Shown: positions 26,463 through 35,262, counted from the first letter of the stretch. The stretch: 64,000 bases of DNA from Alcanivorax sp. DG881 (GCF_000155615.1 NZ_DS989915.1:2238874-2302873); one strand, 5' to 3'. The notes: generated by a model from the letters alone, not told the origin. Program-made: numbers and translations.

Positions 26463-29400
26463 TCAGAACGTATCCACAAACGGCCGACCGCCGTGTCGAC
26501 CGGTCTTGAACCCGGAGGCATTCAGCCCGCGCAGAATCCACTGGCGGCTTTCCATGGGATCAATCACCGCATCGATTTCCAGGAAGCTGGCCATGTTCAT
26601 CGCCTTGCCCTGCTGGTAGGCCTTGGCCACCAGCTTGTCGAACAGGCGCTGCTGTTGTTCCGGTGTCGGCTGAGCCGCCAGTTCTTTGGCGAAGCCCAGT
26701 CGCACCGCCCCTTCCAGCCCCATGGCGCCAAACTCGGCACTGGGCCAGGCGGCGGTAAACAGCGGTGAGTGGAAACTGCCGGCGGCCATGGCCTGAGCAC
26801 CCAGGCCGTAGCCCTTGCGCAATACCACGGTGAAGAACGGCACCGCCAGGCTGGCGGCGGTGACAAACATGCGCGACACATGCCGCACGGTGGCCTGTTT
26901 TTCCGCTTCCGGGCCGACCATGAAACCGGGGGTGTCGCACAGGGATACCATGGGCAGCCCAAAGGCTTCGCACAGCTGCATAAACCGCGCCGCCTTGTCG
27001 CCACCCACGGCATCGATGGCGCCACCGAGGTACTGCGGATCGTTGGCGATCAAACCGAAGGGTTTGCCTTCGATGCGTACCAGCGCGGTAATCATGCCCG
27101 GGGAAAACGCCTTGCGCAGTTCCAGCACCGAACCGCTGTCCGACAGGGTCTCGATGACAGCGCGAATGTCGTAAACGCGGGTGCGTTTTTCCGGGATACG
27201 GTGGCGCAGTTCACGCTGATCCGCCGCCTGCCAGTCCATCTGCGTACCCTGAAAATAAGACAGGTACTGTTTGGCCACCGCCACGGCCTCGGCTTCATCT
27301 TTTACCCGCACATCCACTACCCCGTTAGGGGCCTGCACGCTCACCGGCCCGACTTGCTCCGGGGTAAAACGGCCCAGGCCACCGCCTTCGATCATGGCCG
27401 GCCCGGCCATGCCGATGGAGGCATCTTCAGTGGCAATGATCACATCACAGCAACCCAGCAACGCCGCGTTGCCGGCAAAGCAGCGGCCAGAACCGATGCC
27501 CACCAGTGGCACCTCACCGGACAGTTTCGCCATCGCCGCGAAGGTGTGGCAATCCAGCCCGGCCACGCCGACAAAATCCGTGTCCCCGGGGCGGCCGCCG
27601 CCCCCTTCCGCAAACAGCACCAGCGGCATCTTCCATTGCCCGGCCAGTTGCAGCAGGCGGTCGGTCTTCTTGTGGTTCATCATGCCTTGGGTGCCGGCGA
27701 ACACGGTGTAGTCGTAGCTCATGGCCATAACGCGGGCGGCCTGTTCACCAAATTGATCGGCGTTGACCGTGCCGGTACCGCCGATCAGTCCATCCGCCGG
27801 GCTCAGGGTCTGCAACTCTTCGGCACTGCGGCGACGACGCTGGGCGGCCAGCGCCATGGCGCCGTATTCCTGAAAACTGCCCGTATCCAGCAGATCGCCC
27901 AGGTTTTCCCGGGCGGTGCGCTTGCCCTTGCGGTGACGTTTCTCCACCGCGTGTGGGCGCCCTTCATCGCTGATCCCGTGATGGCGATCCAACACATCCG
28001 CCAGATCCTGGCGGATATGATCCAGGTCCACACTTTCTTCCGTGGCGACAGCCGAGCCCTCCACCTCACCGGGAGTGACAAACAGCAGCGGCGCCGCTTC
28101 GTTCACGGCATCCCCTTCACCCGCCGCCAGGCTGTGAACCCGGCCGGCCGTGGTAGCGCGCACCTCGAACTCCATTTTCATGGCTTCCAGTACCGCCACC
28201 ACCTGGCCCACCTGCACCGCGTCGTCTTCCTTCACCAACAGGGATACCAGCACGCCGGTGGTCGGGCTGATCAGGGCCTCGCTACCCGCCGGGGTAGCCA
28301 CCGTCTGCGCCTGCGGTGACGACGCCACCGGCAGATCCGGGGTGATCTCATCAGGCAGGGCCGCCAACAACGCGGCAAGATCGCTCTCCACATAGCGGGT
28401 GGTCACCGCATTGGCCTGCACCGCATCACTGGCCAGCAACGCCTGCAGCAGCGGCAGGTTGCTTGAGACGCCGGCAATACGGGTCTGCTTCAGCGCCCGG
28501 CGGGCACGCTGCAGCACCGTGGCATAATCCGCACCCGTCACGATCAGCTTGGCCAGCAGGGAATCGTAGGCCGGGCTCACCGCGTAACCCGCATAGCCGT
28601 AACCATCCACGCGAATGCCCGGCCCGCTGGCCGGCTCATAGGCCGTGAGGGTGCCGGCGGACGGCGTGGTGCTGCCATCGGCCTTGAGGGTTTCCATATT
28701 CAGCCGTAGCTGTACCGCCATGCCGTCACAAACCGGGGCGGTTTCCAGCTTCAGGTCGACCAGGCTGGCCCCCGCCGCCAGATGAATCTGCGTCTGTACC
28801 AGATCCACCCCGGTGACCTGCTCGCTGACGGTATGCTCCACCTGCACCCGAGGGTTGGCTTCCATAAAGAAGTGACGGCCTGCGTCCGGCTCCACCAGAA
28901 ATTCAAAGGTGCCAATACCCAGATAGTTCACCTCGGCGGCCAGGGTCAGAGCACTGTCGATAATGCGATCACGGAGGGCCGCATCCAGCCCCGGCGCAGG
29001 CGCGAACTCCACCAGTTTCTGGTGACGGCGCTGCAGGGTACAATCACGCTCCCACAGATGGCTCACCGCCCCGCTGCCATCCCCCAACACCTGCACTTCG
29101 ATATGCCGGGCAGCGGGCACCAGCTGCTCCACATACACCGCGTCATTGCCAAAGGCCGCCTTCGCCTCCGACTGACAACGCTGAAACGCCGCTTTCAGTG
29201 CTGCCGGGTCAGTAACCGCTCGCATACCGCGTCCGCCGCCGCCGCTCAGGGCCTTGATCATCACGCCACTGCCATCGAGGGACGCCATAAAGGCCTGCGC
29301 CTCCTCCATCGTCACCGCCTGCGCGGTGCCCTGCACCAACGGCACCTGACACTTCGCCGCCAGCGCCCGGGCCTCCGCCTTGTCGCCAAACAACCGCAGA

Positions 29401-29732
29401 GTCTCGGCCCCAGGCCCGATCAACGTCAGCCCGGCTCGGACACACTGTTCGGCAAACTCCGCATTCTCCGCCAGAAAGCCATAACCGGGATGAATCGCCT
29501 CACACCCCTGCTCCCTGGCGATGGCAATCAACTGCGCCCCATCCAGATACGCCGGCACCCCACGCCCCGGCAACGCCACCGCCTCATCCACCTGACGGAC
29601 ATGCAGCGATGCCTGATCATCCTCCGCAAACACCCCCACGGAGCGAATCCCCAGATCCGCACAGGCATTGGCAATACGAATAGCAATCTCGCCACGGTTG
29701 GCGATCAGGATGGCAGCAAACGGGACGGGCAC
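26463..29732 (-). CDS. Single-chain acyl-CoA carboxylase (BC-BCCP-CT fusion)
   Basis: A 1089-aa biotin-dependent carboxylase with all three parts in one chain. The N-terminal biotin carboxylase (1-445) has ILIANRGEIAIRI, the ATP-grasp glycine loop KALSGGGGRGMR, and EANPRVQVEH. The biotinyl domain (about 480-560) has VLEAMKMEFEV with biotin Lys519. The C-terminal carboxyltransferase (about 580-1089) has both halves, with GGGGRPGDTDF and GYGLGAQAMAAGSF. This layout matches the long-chain acyl-CoA carboxylases known as homo-hexamers. The start was set at GTG 29732, which has GGAG seven bases upstream; a TTG at 29762 is possible. The substrate chain length is inferred. Confidence 0.87.
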   Translation of the reverse strand: MPVPFAAILIANRGEIAIRIANACADLGIRSVGVFAEDDQASLHVRQVDEAVALPGRGVPAYLDGAQLIAIAREQGCEAIHPGYGFLAENAEFAEQCVRAGLTLIGPGAETLRLFGDKAEARALAAKCQVPLVQGTAQAVTMEEAQAFMASLDGSGVMIKALSGGGGRGMRAVTDPAALKAAFQRCQSEAKAAFGNDAVYVEQLVPAARHIEVQVLGDGSGAVSHLWERDCTLQRRHQKLVEFAPAPGLDAALRDRIIDSALTLAAEVNYLGIGTFEFLVEPDAGRHFFMEANPRVQVEHTVSEQVTGVDLVQTQIHLAAGASLVDLKLETAPVCDGMAVQLRLNMETLKADGSTTPSAGTLTAYEPASGPGIRVDGYGYAGYAVSPAYDSLLAKLIVTGADYATVLQRARRALKQTRIAGVSSNLPLLQALLASDAVQANAVTTRYVESDLAALLAALPDEITPDLPVASSPQAQTVATPAGSEALISPTTGVLVSLLVKEDDAVQVGQVVAVLEAMKMEFEVRATTAGRVHSLAAGEGDAVNEAAPLLFVTPGEVEGSAVATEESVDLDHIRQDLADVLDRHHGISDEGRPHAVEKRHRKGKRTARENLGDLLDTGSFQEYGAMALAAQRRRRSAEELQTLSPADGLIGGTGTVNADQFGEQAARVMAMSYDYTVFAGTQGMMNHKKTDRLLQLAGQWKMPLVLFAEGGGGRPGDTDFVGVAGLDCHTFAAMAKLSGEVPLVGIGSGRCFAGNAALLGCCDVIIATEDASIGMAGPAMIEGGGLGRFTPEQVGPVSVQAPNGVVDVRVKDEAEAVAVAKQYLSYFQGTQMDWQAADQRELRHRIPEKRTRVYDIRAVIETLSDSGSVLELRKAFSPGMITALVRIEGKPFGLIANDPQYLGGAIDAVGGDKAARFMQLCEAFGLPMVSLCDTPGFMVGPEAEKQATVRHVSRMFVTAASLAVPFFTVVLRKGYGLGAQAMAAGSFHSPLFTAAWPSAEFGAMGLEGAVRLGFAKELAAQPTPEQQQRLFDKLVAKAYQQGKAMNMASFLEIDAVIDPMESRQWILRGLNASGFKTGRHGGRPFVDTF

Positions 29733-29808
29733 GGCGGACTCCAGTCTTAGATTCGACGGCAAAGACCACAGTGTAGCCAGTTGGGGTTATCGATGGCATT
29801 GATCGGGG

Positions 29809-29826
29809 TGCATAACCCCTTATGCA
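29809..29826. promoter_or_regulatory. Candidate operator, perfect inverted repeat
   Basis: TGCATAA-CCCC-TTATGCA is a perfect inverted repeat between the divergent carboxylase and the gene at 29972. A second, overlapping repeat pairs GGGGTTAT (29783-29790) with ATAACCCC (29812-29819), so two alternative structures share the right-hand half. Confidence 0.4.
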
Positions 29827-29971
29827 TCAGGTTAATGCAGGCAGCGCCAGACAAGCACCACTGGCATCCATGGTAAGGCGCGGGAATTCCGCTCTGTGCC
29901 GTGCTAACTTTCCCGTTCAGATTGGCAACCACCAGAGCGCTGGGGCCCTGGTCACACCAGAAGGGATAATC

Positions 29972-30415
29972 ATGTTACGGATCGCTGCTCTGCTTGGGCT
30001 GCTGCTTGCTTCCTCCAATACCACCGCTGCCGGGCTGACCGGACTGTGGGTTGGCTACTATAGTTATACGGATAATCACCGCGTGCCCATGTCCGTAGCG
30101 ATTCAATCGGATGGCCAACAATTCGTTGGGCAGATGATCGAACCCAACACCTCGAAGAATCCATCCGATGTGGGCCGCCCCGCCATTATCTTCGGCACTA
30201 TTAACGGCACGGCGGTGGTGTTCGACAAGGCGTACTTTTCCGATGTTGAGAGCACCAACCCCGTGATGCTCAAAGACGACGCCAAACGGGTCCGCTACAA
30301 ACTGGAGGCCATCGACAATGGCCAAACACTGTTTGGACGGTGGTCTGTCGGCGGCATGTCCGGCAGGGCAACGTTCAAGCGCATGTCCGCAAACATCGTG
30401 GACAAGCTGCCGTAG
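29972..30415 (+). CDS. Small secreted hypothetical protein
   Basis: A 147-aa protein with a signal peptide (MLRIAALLGLLLASSNTTAA, cleavage after residue 20). The mature part is short, with beta-strand-like segments (GLWVGYYSYTDNHRVPMSVA; TLFGRWSVGGMSGRATFKR). Its shape suggests a small beta barrel or lipocalin-like fold, but I do not recognise the family. The ATG at 29972 follows AAGGGA; the frame is open to 29822 with no ribosome site. It lies 70 bp before an SDR gene on the same strand. Confidence 0.65.
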   Translation: MLRIAALLGLLLASSNTTAAGLTGLWVGYYSYTDNHRVPMSVAIQSDGQQFVGQMIEPNTSKNPSDVGRPAIIFGTINGTAVVFDKAYFSDVESTNPVMLKDDAKRVRYKLEAIDNGQTLFGRWSVGGMSGRATFKRMSANIVDKLP

Positions 30416-30485
30416 GGCAAGCCCGTGGTTTATTACAGGGCCCACTTTTCCTTTTTCCCGAAACACGATCTCAAGAGCGCCAACC

Positions 30486-31286
30486 ATGGATTTAGCACTC
30501 ACGCATAAAACCGCACTGGTAAGCGGGGCTCACCGTGGCACCGGCCATGTCATTGCCAGCACGTTGGCAGAAGAAGGCGCCACGGTGGCGCTTCATGCGT
30601 TTACGCAACCGCAAGCCGATGAGGCCATGGCAGCCATCACGAATCCGGCGCTCAATATCGTCCCGGTGGTGGGCGACTTGCTCACCGCTGACGGCACCCA
30701 GCAGGTGATGGATCAACTGGCGCAACAGGGCTTGCAGGCCGACATCCTGGTGAATAATTACGGTACTGCGCTAATGGGAAAATGGGATTCCCTCACCACC
30801 GAACAGTGGCTGGAAGCCATCAATGTGAATGTGCTCAGCGCCGTGCGCCTGATTCAGCACTGCACGCCGCACATGAGGGAAACGCAGTGGGGACGCATCA
30901 TCAACCTCAGCACCATCGGCGACCATCAGCCGAATTCCATCATGCCGCACTACTACGGCGCCAAGGCCGCACTCTCCAATGCCTCAGTGAGCCTGGCCAA
31001 AGAACTCAGCCATACCGGCATCACCGTTAATACCGTCTCCCCCGGCCTGATTCACACGCCAGAAGTGGAACGCGCCTACCAGGCAAGGGCACAGAAAAAA
31101 GGCTGGCCCACGGATTGGGAATCCTTGCAGGAAAAGATTGTAGAGCATGACTTCCCCAACCCCTGCGGCCGCCTGGCCACCCGCCAGGAAGTGACGGACC
31201 TGGTGGTGTTCCTGGCCAGTCCGAGGGCCGGGTTTATTAACGGGCAGAATATTCGCGTGGATGGCGGTGCGGTTCGGTATGTTTAG
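30486..31286 (+). CDS. SDR family oxidoreductase
   Basis: A 266-aa short-chain dehydrogenase. Cofactor loop SGAHRGTGH (variant of TGxxxGxG), NNYG in place of the usual NNAG, Ser in NLSTIGD, YYGAK active site, and the C-terminal FINGQNIRVDGGAVRYV of the classical group. Substrate unknown. The region PNPCGRLATRQEVTDLVVFL to the end recurs in decayed form at 34.4 kb. It is convergent with the TetR gene across a 190-bp gap where I see no clear terminator. Confidence 0.85.
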   Translation: MDLALTHKTALVSGAHRGTGHVIASTLAEEGATVALHAFTQPQADEAMAAITNPALNIVPVVGDLLTADGTQQVMDQLAQQGLQADILVNNYGTALMGKWDSLTTEQWLEAINVNVLSAVRLIQHCTPHMRETQWGRIINLSTIGDHQPNSIMPHYYGAKAALSNASVSLAKELSHTGITVNTVSPGLIHTPEVERAYQARAQKKGWPTDWESLQEKIVEHDFPNPCGRLATRQEVTDLVVFLASPRAGFINGQNIRVDGGAVRYV

Positions 31287-31476
31287 CGTATCGACAAAGG
31301 AAAAACTAACCTTAACGTCCTTTGGGAAATGGGAGACTTGATCCCAAGCCGATACGATGGGAATTGAGAGGCGTGCCCCCGAAGCACTGTGCCTGCTTCT
31401 TGCCTACAGAAAAAAATCACGTCATTACTAAGAAAAAACCGTCTGATCTCATTGCATCGACACCCGTCACACCGCT

Positions 31477-32088
31477 TCACTTTTGGTAATGACTCAAAAA
31501 CAAAGCGGTGGTTTGCGATGCAAGCTCACGACGTTCCTGCACCGTCAGCAGCGGCGTAATCTGCATTAGCTGCGGCCAGAAGCAACCGCCTTTAATCAAG
31601 CTATGAACCTGCTGGCTGGCGACCTCGTGATCCAGCTGCTGCAGACGGTCATCGGCGACCGCCGCCTTGATCCACCGGGTGATCGCCGGTTCATGGGCTG
31701 CCAGTTTTTCTACTTGCTCGCGCAAGGCGTCCGGGCGGTGGAAAAAATGATCGAAGGCGACCCGGTTCAGGTCGATGTATTGCTGGCTACAGATCACCTC
31801 GATTTCCAATTCGATCAGGGCACAGAGCTGGCTATGCAAATCGGCATCCGGATCATAGTCACGCCCTTCATGCACCGTGGCTTGCTGCCATAGCTCCGCC
31901 ATCAGCGTCATGATCAGCACTTCCTTGCTGGCAAAGTGGTTGTACACCGTGCGCTTGGACACCTGAGCCAGGGCAGCCAGTTCGTCCATGCTGGTGTTGT
32001 GTACGCCATGCTCCTGAAACGCATCCCGGGCGGCCTGCAGAATGGCTTGGCGCTTCAGTTCACTTCGGGTCGGGTTTGTCTCGCTCAT
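31477..32088 (-). CDS. TetR-family transcriptional repressor
   Basis: A 203-aa regulator. The HTH covers residues 10-55: AILQAARDAFQEHGVHNTSM, then ELAALAQVSKRTVYNHFASK. The C-terminal half (YIDLNRVAFDHFFHRPDALR) is the variable ligand-binding part. It is divergent from an MBL-fold hydrolase with a 111-bp gap that carries three copies of one octamer, so it probably represses itself and that gene. The SDR at 33.4 kb may also belong to its regulon (inference). Confidence 0.88.
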   Translation of the reverse strand: MSETNPTRSELKRQAILQAARDAFQEHGVHNTSMDELAALAQVSKRTVYNHFASKEVLIMTLMAELWQQATVHEGRDYDPDADLHSQLCALIELEIEVICSQQYIDLNRVAFDHFFHRPDALREQVEKLAAHEPAITRWIKAAVADDRLQQLDHEVASQQVHSLIKGGCFWPQLMQITPLLTVQERRELASQTTALFLSHYQK

Positions 32089-32140
32089 ATGGCTTCCGTT
32101 ATCCGGGCAGGTCTGGGGGAACGGGGCAACTTTACACTAA

Positions 32141-32188
32141 GTAGTTTACTTTTCCTAAATCGTCCGTAAACTACACCGTATAGTTTAC
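32141..32188. promoter_or_regulatory. TetR operator candidates (three TAGTTTAC half-sites)
   Basis: GTAAACTA (32166-32173) - 7 bp - TAGTTTAC (32181-32188) is a perfect inverted repeat ending 11 bp before the MBL gene start. A third half-site, GTAGTTTAC (32141-32149), faces 32166 with 16 bp between them. This octamer was not seen elsewhere in the window. The arrangement suits two TetR dimers covering both divergent promoters. Confidence 0.68.
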
Positions 32189-32199
32189 ATTGGTGGCAA

Positions 32200-33315
32200 A
32201 TGAAAAAACGCAGATTGATAATGACAGGAGTGCTTGTGATGGCCGTCAGTCTTTTCAAGGCCTGTTCCTCACCGGAGCAGAAGTTCTACAACACCGGCAT
32301 GACCTCCAGTGGTGGCGCGGCCAACCTGTGGGAAATTGCCAGGATGTACTTGCGCACCAAGCGCGAGGCCCCCACTCCTGCCAGCCCACTTCCGCTGCGC
32401 CCTATTCCTGCAGCCGAGCTGGCCGAGCCGGGCAATCACGCCAAAATCTATCGGTTAGGTCACTCCAGCACCCTGATTCATCTTGATGGCAACACCCTGC
32501 TGACCGACCCGGTATTTAGTGAGCGGGCCTCACCGGTCCAGTGGGCCGGGCCGAAGCGTTTCCATCCGCTACCGTTTAGCCTGGCCGATCTGCCTGCCAT
32601 TACCGCTGTGGTCATCAGCCACGACCACTACGACCATCTTGACCGAGACAGTGTGCTGGCGCTGGACCACAAGGTTTCCACCTTTCTGGTGCCGCTCAAA
32701 GTAGGCAATCACCTGCGTCGCTGGGGCATTGCCGACGACAAAATCGTAGAACTCGATTGGTGGCAGTCCCATCACATCGGCAGCCTGCAATTTACCGCCA
32801 CCCCGGCCCAGCACTTCTCAGGCCGCAGCCTCGGCGACCGCGACAACACCTTATGGGCCAGCTGGGCCATACAGGGCCAAGGCGGAAACATTTTCTTTAG
32901 TGGTGACAGCGGTTACTTCGACGGCTTCCGCGAGATTGGCGAACGACTGGGCCCCTTTGACCTGACCCTGATCGAAACCGGCGCCTACAACCTGCTGTGG
33001 CGCAAGATTCACATGTTGCCGGAGCAGAGTGTGCAGGCCCATATGGATCTCCGCGGCCGTGCCATGCTGCCCATCCATAACAGCACCTTCGACCTGGCTC
33101 TTCACGACTGGTTTGAACCTTTGGAGCGGGCCACTGCGGCGGCACAGAAGAATAATATCCATTTGCTCACCCCCATCATCGGCGCACCGGTGATGGTGAA
33201 GCAGCCACGGCAAACCCCGCCCTGGTGGCGCGACACCACTGAGCCAGCCTCACTTGAAGCTGCTACGGCGGCGGCCGCAAGCGATATGGCTGCCCTCAAA
33301 GGCCAACAACCCTGA
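32200..33315 (+). CDS. MBL-fold metallohydrolase, NAPE-PLD/UlaG-like
   Basis: A 371-aa metallo-beta-lactamase-fold enzyme. The N terminus is a signal or membrane anchor (about residues 3-22) with a Cys in LFKACSSP, an imperfect lipobox. Metal motifs: SHDHYDHLD (HxHxDH), PAQHFSGR, FSGDSGYFDGF and a late LPIHNSTFDLALHDW. These match the N-acyl-phosphatidylethanolamine phospholipase D-like group. Probably anchored at the envelope and acting on a lipid or lactone; substrate unknown. Controlled by the divergent TetR (inference from the operator). Confidence 0.82.
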   Translation: MKKRRLIMTGVLVMAVSLFKACSSPEQKFYNTGMTSSGGAANLWEIARMYLRTKREAPTPASPLPLRPIPAAELAEPGNHAKIYRLGHSSTLIHLDGNTLLTDPVFSERASPVQWAGPKRFHPLPFSLADLPAITAVVISHDHYDHLDRDSVLALDHKVSTFLVPLKVGNHLRRWGIADDKIVELDWWQSHHIGSLQFTATPAQHFSGRSLGDRDNTLWASWAIQGQGGNIFFSGDSGYFDGFREIGERLGPFDLTLIETGAYNLLWRKIHMLPEQSVQAHMDLRGRAMLPIHNSTFDLALHDWFEPLERATAAAQKNNIHLLTPIIGAPVMVKQPRQTPPWWRDTTEPASLEAATAAAASDMAALKGQQP

Positions 33316-33425
33316 CCCAGCCTGAAAGCCTACCCTAACGTTGAACTGTGGCATCGGTATCAATCCCAGGGTTGTTTGCCCGGTGTCGCAATAACCCCGA
33401 ATCAACAAATTAAAGAGTGAAAGCA

Positions 33426-34370
33426 ATGAGCACTAATCCATTTGGACATGAGGGCTGGACGCCCAAACGTATCGGCTCCCTGGCCGGCAAGACTTACGTG
33501 ATCACCGGGGCCAATTCCGGCGCCGGGTTTGCAGCCAGCGGCATTTTGTTGGCGAAAGGCGCCCGGGTCGTGATGATGAATCGCAATCCAGACAAATCGG
33601 CTGCCGCTATCGCAGCCTTGAAACAGCGCTTTGGCAACAACGTGGATGTTTCTTTCGTTCAGCTGGATCTTGCTATGCAGGATTCCGTGCGTAAGGCAGC
33701 GGCACAAGTGCTGGAAACCGTGCCCCGGATTGATGCCTTGATTTGCAACGGTGCCATTGCCCAAGTAGCCAAGCAGGAGATCACCCCGGACGGCGTTGAA
33801 AGCCAACTTGGCGTAAACCATTTTGGCCATTTTTTGCTGAGCGGTCTGCTGTTTGAGCGCATTGAGGAATCCGCCGGCCGTATCGTGGTCGTTGGCAGCA
33901 ATGCCTATAAAATGGGCTTAAAGAAAATTCAGTTCGACGATCTGAATTTTGATAGCAATTATACCGCCTGGAATGCCTACGCACAGAGCAAACTGGCGCA
34001 AATGATGTTTGCTTATGAACTGCAACGTCGCATCCATGCTGGCGGAAAGCAGGTAGGTGTCTTTGTTTGTCACCCCGGTGCATCACGGACCAATTTGTTG
34101 ATGGATACGGCCAGCACCTTCAATAAAATACTCTGGTCCTTGCTTTCCCGCTTCATCGCCCAATCTGCGGAAAAAGGCGCGTGGCCGGAAGTCATGTGTG
34201 CAACGGAAAGCGACCTGGAAACGGAAACACTCTATGGCCCGACAAAACGCGTGGATACGGTCGGCCCAGTGGGCGAATGCGCCCTTGATCCGGTGGCGCT
34301 CAACACGGAAATGGCATCCACACTGTGGAAGACCTCCGAGCAGAAAACCGGGTTTGTATGGCGGCTGTAA
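33426..34370 (+). CDS. SDR, retinol dehydrogenase / protochlorophyllide reductase-like
   Basis: A 314-aa SDR with TGANSGAGFAASG cofactor loop, CNGA in the NNAG position, GVNHFGHFLLSGLL, Ser in VVGSNAY, and YAQSKLAQMMF active site. The long C-terminal part and the HPGASRTNL segment are typical of the retinol-dehydrogenase-like branch. The ATG at 33426 was preferred over the GTG at 33417; both have only AAAGAG upstream. It lies 110 bp after the MBL gene. Real substrate unknown. Confidence 0.83.
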   Translation: MSTNPFGHEGWTPKRIGSLAGKTYVITGANSGAGFAASGILLAKGARVVMMNRNPDKSAAAIAALKQRFGNNVDVSFVQLDLAMQDSVRKAAAQVLETVPRIDALICNGAIAQVAKQEITPDGVESQLGVNHFGHFLLSGLLFERIEESAGRIVVVGSNAYKMGLKKIQFDDLNFDSNYTAWNAYAQSKLAQMMFAYELQRRIHAGGKQVGVFVCHPGASRTNLLMDTASTFNKILWSLLSRFIAQSAEKGAWPEVMCATESDLETETLYGPTKRVDTVGPVGECALDPVALNTEMASTLWKTSEQKTGFVWRL

Positions 34371-34410
34371 TTCTGCTCCCTTATGCATCAACCTCGGGGT
34401 TCGAAACAAT

Positions 34411-34545
34411 GAACTCCCCAACCCCCGTGGCCGCCTGGCGGCCACGCAGAAAGGTGTGGACTTAGTGATGTTTCTTGCCAGCTCCGCCACTGGATTCATT
34501 GATGTGCGGTATAATCGGGGGCGGGGTGCGATTAGCTATGTTTAG
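34411..34545 (+). pseudogene. 3' remnant of an SDR gene
   Basis: Translation gives ELPNPRGRLAATQKGVDLVM, then FLASSATGFID and a final GAISYV stop. This aligns with the last 45 residues of the SDR at 30486-31286 (PNPCGRLATRQEVTDLVVFL, FINGQNIRVDGGAVRYV). The C-terminal strand region is scrambled by small indels, and the rest of the gene is missing. It is the leftover of an SDR paralogue, possibly from a duplication followed by loss or by insertion of the neighbouring cassette DNA. Confidence 0.68.
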
Positions 34546-34625
34546 CCCGTTGTGGAGGCACGGGGCAGACCTGACTCCCGTGGCCCTTAACGTCAGTCCA
34601 ACATCAGTAATGCGCTATAGAGCCT

Positions 34626-34743
34626 CTAGGAAATCCGCCAATTCATGCGTGTCCCCAATTTTCCCCAATTTTTTGTAATAACATCCAAAATGGATTTCAA
34701 CCACTCATCCTGATCCGTAGATTCTATTTTGATTACTGGCTTC
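34626..34743 (-). CDS. Short ORF at the start of a putative second cassette
   Basis: A 38-aa reading frame (MKPVIKIESTDQDEWLKSIL then DVITKNWGKLG) that begins 24 bases after the GTTAAAT core of the attC-like site, with GAGG directly before the ATG. It is AT-richer than its neighbours. It looks like the 5' end of a cassette gene cut short by a fusion near GGGGACACGC. No family recognised; it could be non-coding. Confidence 0.3.
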
Positions 34744-34763
34744 ATCCTCGAAGTCACCCCAAG

Positions 34764-34847
34764 ATTTAACGCCCCAAGCTGGGGCTTATTTTGCGTTTTG
34801 GAGCGAAGCGACAGCAAAATAAGTCCTGCTGGCTTGGCTTGTTATAT
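34764..34847 (-). other. attC-like integron recombination site
   Basis: On plus it runs from ATTTAAC (34764-34770) to GTTATAT (34841-34847). Read on minus, the 3' core is GTTAAAT, a perfect GTTRRRY. Inside are paired L boxes (CCAAGC 34774-34779 / GCTTGG 34832-34837) and an 11-bp stem (GCTTATTTTGC / GCAAAATAAG) around a 19-base loop. The site starts seven bases after the stop codon of the 130-aa gene, as in a gene cassette. Confidence 0.6.
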
Positions 34848-34853
34848 CCGTCA

Positions 34854-35246
34854 TTAATCAAGTAGCTCTTTCCGAGCAAGGTTTATCTGCTCCCGGGCGG
34901 CGCCATATGGAAACGAGATATTGTGCTTCTTCCAGCGCGACTCCGACAGTTTAAGTGCCTCCTCAATCGCGCTGAGAAAAAACTCAGACGCTGCTTCCTT
35001 ATCCGCGCTCTGTGCTACTTCCTCGGGAACCGCGACCTGAATCATGAACCCTTGCTCTTTAGAGGAAAACCGTCCAGTACGGAGGCCAGTATAGGGCGGG
35101 CTGATCAGCGACCCCGGAAAGTGGAATACGACGTTGAGGAAGGGCTGACTTTCATTGCTCTTGAAGTATCCCCACACGCTCTTTAGTGCGCTTTCGCATG
35201 GCAGGGATTCCGGCCCGCCCATCACCGTGCCTATGGATATGGTCAC
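34854..35246 (-). CDS. Putative cassette gene, Imm12-like immunity protein
   Basis: A 130-aa protein beginning at a GTG with GGAGGAG upstream. The patterns FLNVVFHFPGSLISPPYTGL and RFSSKEQGFMIQVAVPEE resemble the Imm12 group of polymorphic-toxin immunity proteins; this is from memory of the family pattern, so it is tentative. No toxin gene lies beside it. The gene is visibly more AT-rich than its surroundings and is bounded on both sides by attC-like structures, the normal form of an integron gene cassette. Confidence 0.5.
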   Translation of the reverse strand: MTISIGTVMGGPESLPCESALKSVWGYFKSNESQPFLNVVFHFPGSLISPPYTGLRTGRFSSKEQGFMIQVAVPEEVAQSADKEAASEFFLSAIEEALKLSESRWKKHNISFPYGAAREQINLARKELLD

Positions 35247-35262
35247 GGACTCTCCTCCTCAG

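Noticed and set aside
34546..34625. An insertion-sequence end marked by GGGGACACGC and GTCAGGTCTGCCCC words
   Set aside because: The words recall repeats seen near Y1-type transposases, but no paired ends, duplication or transposase fragment could be shown here.
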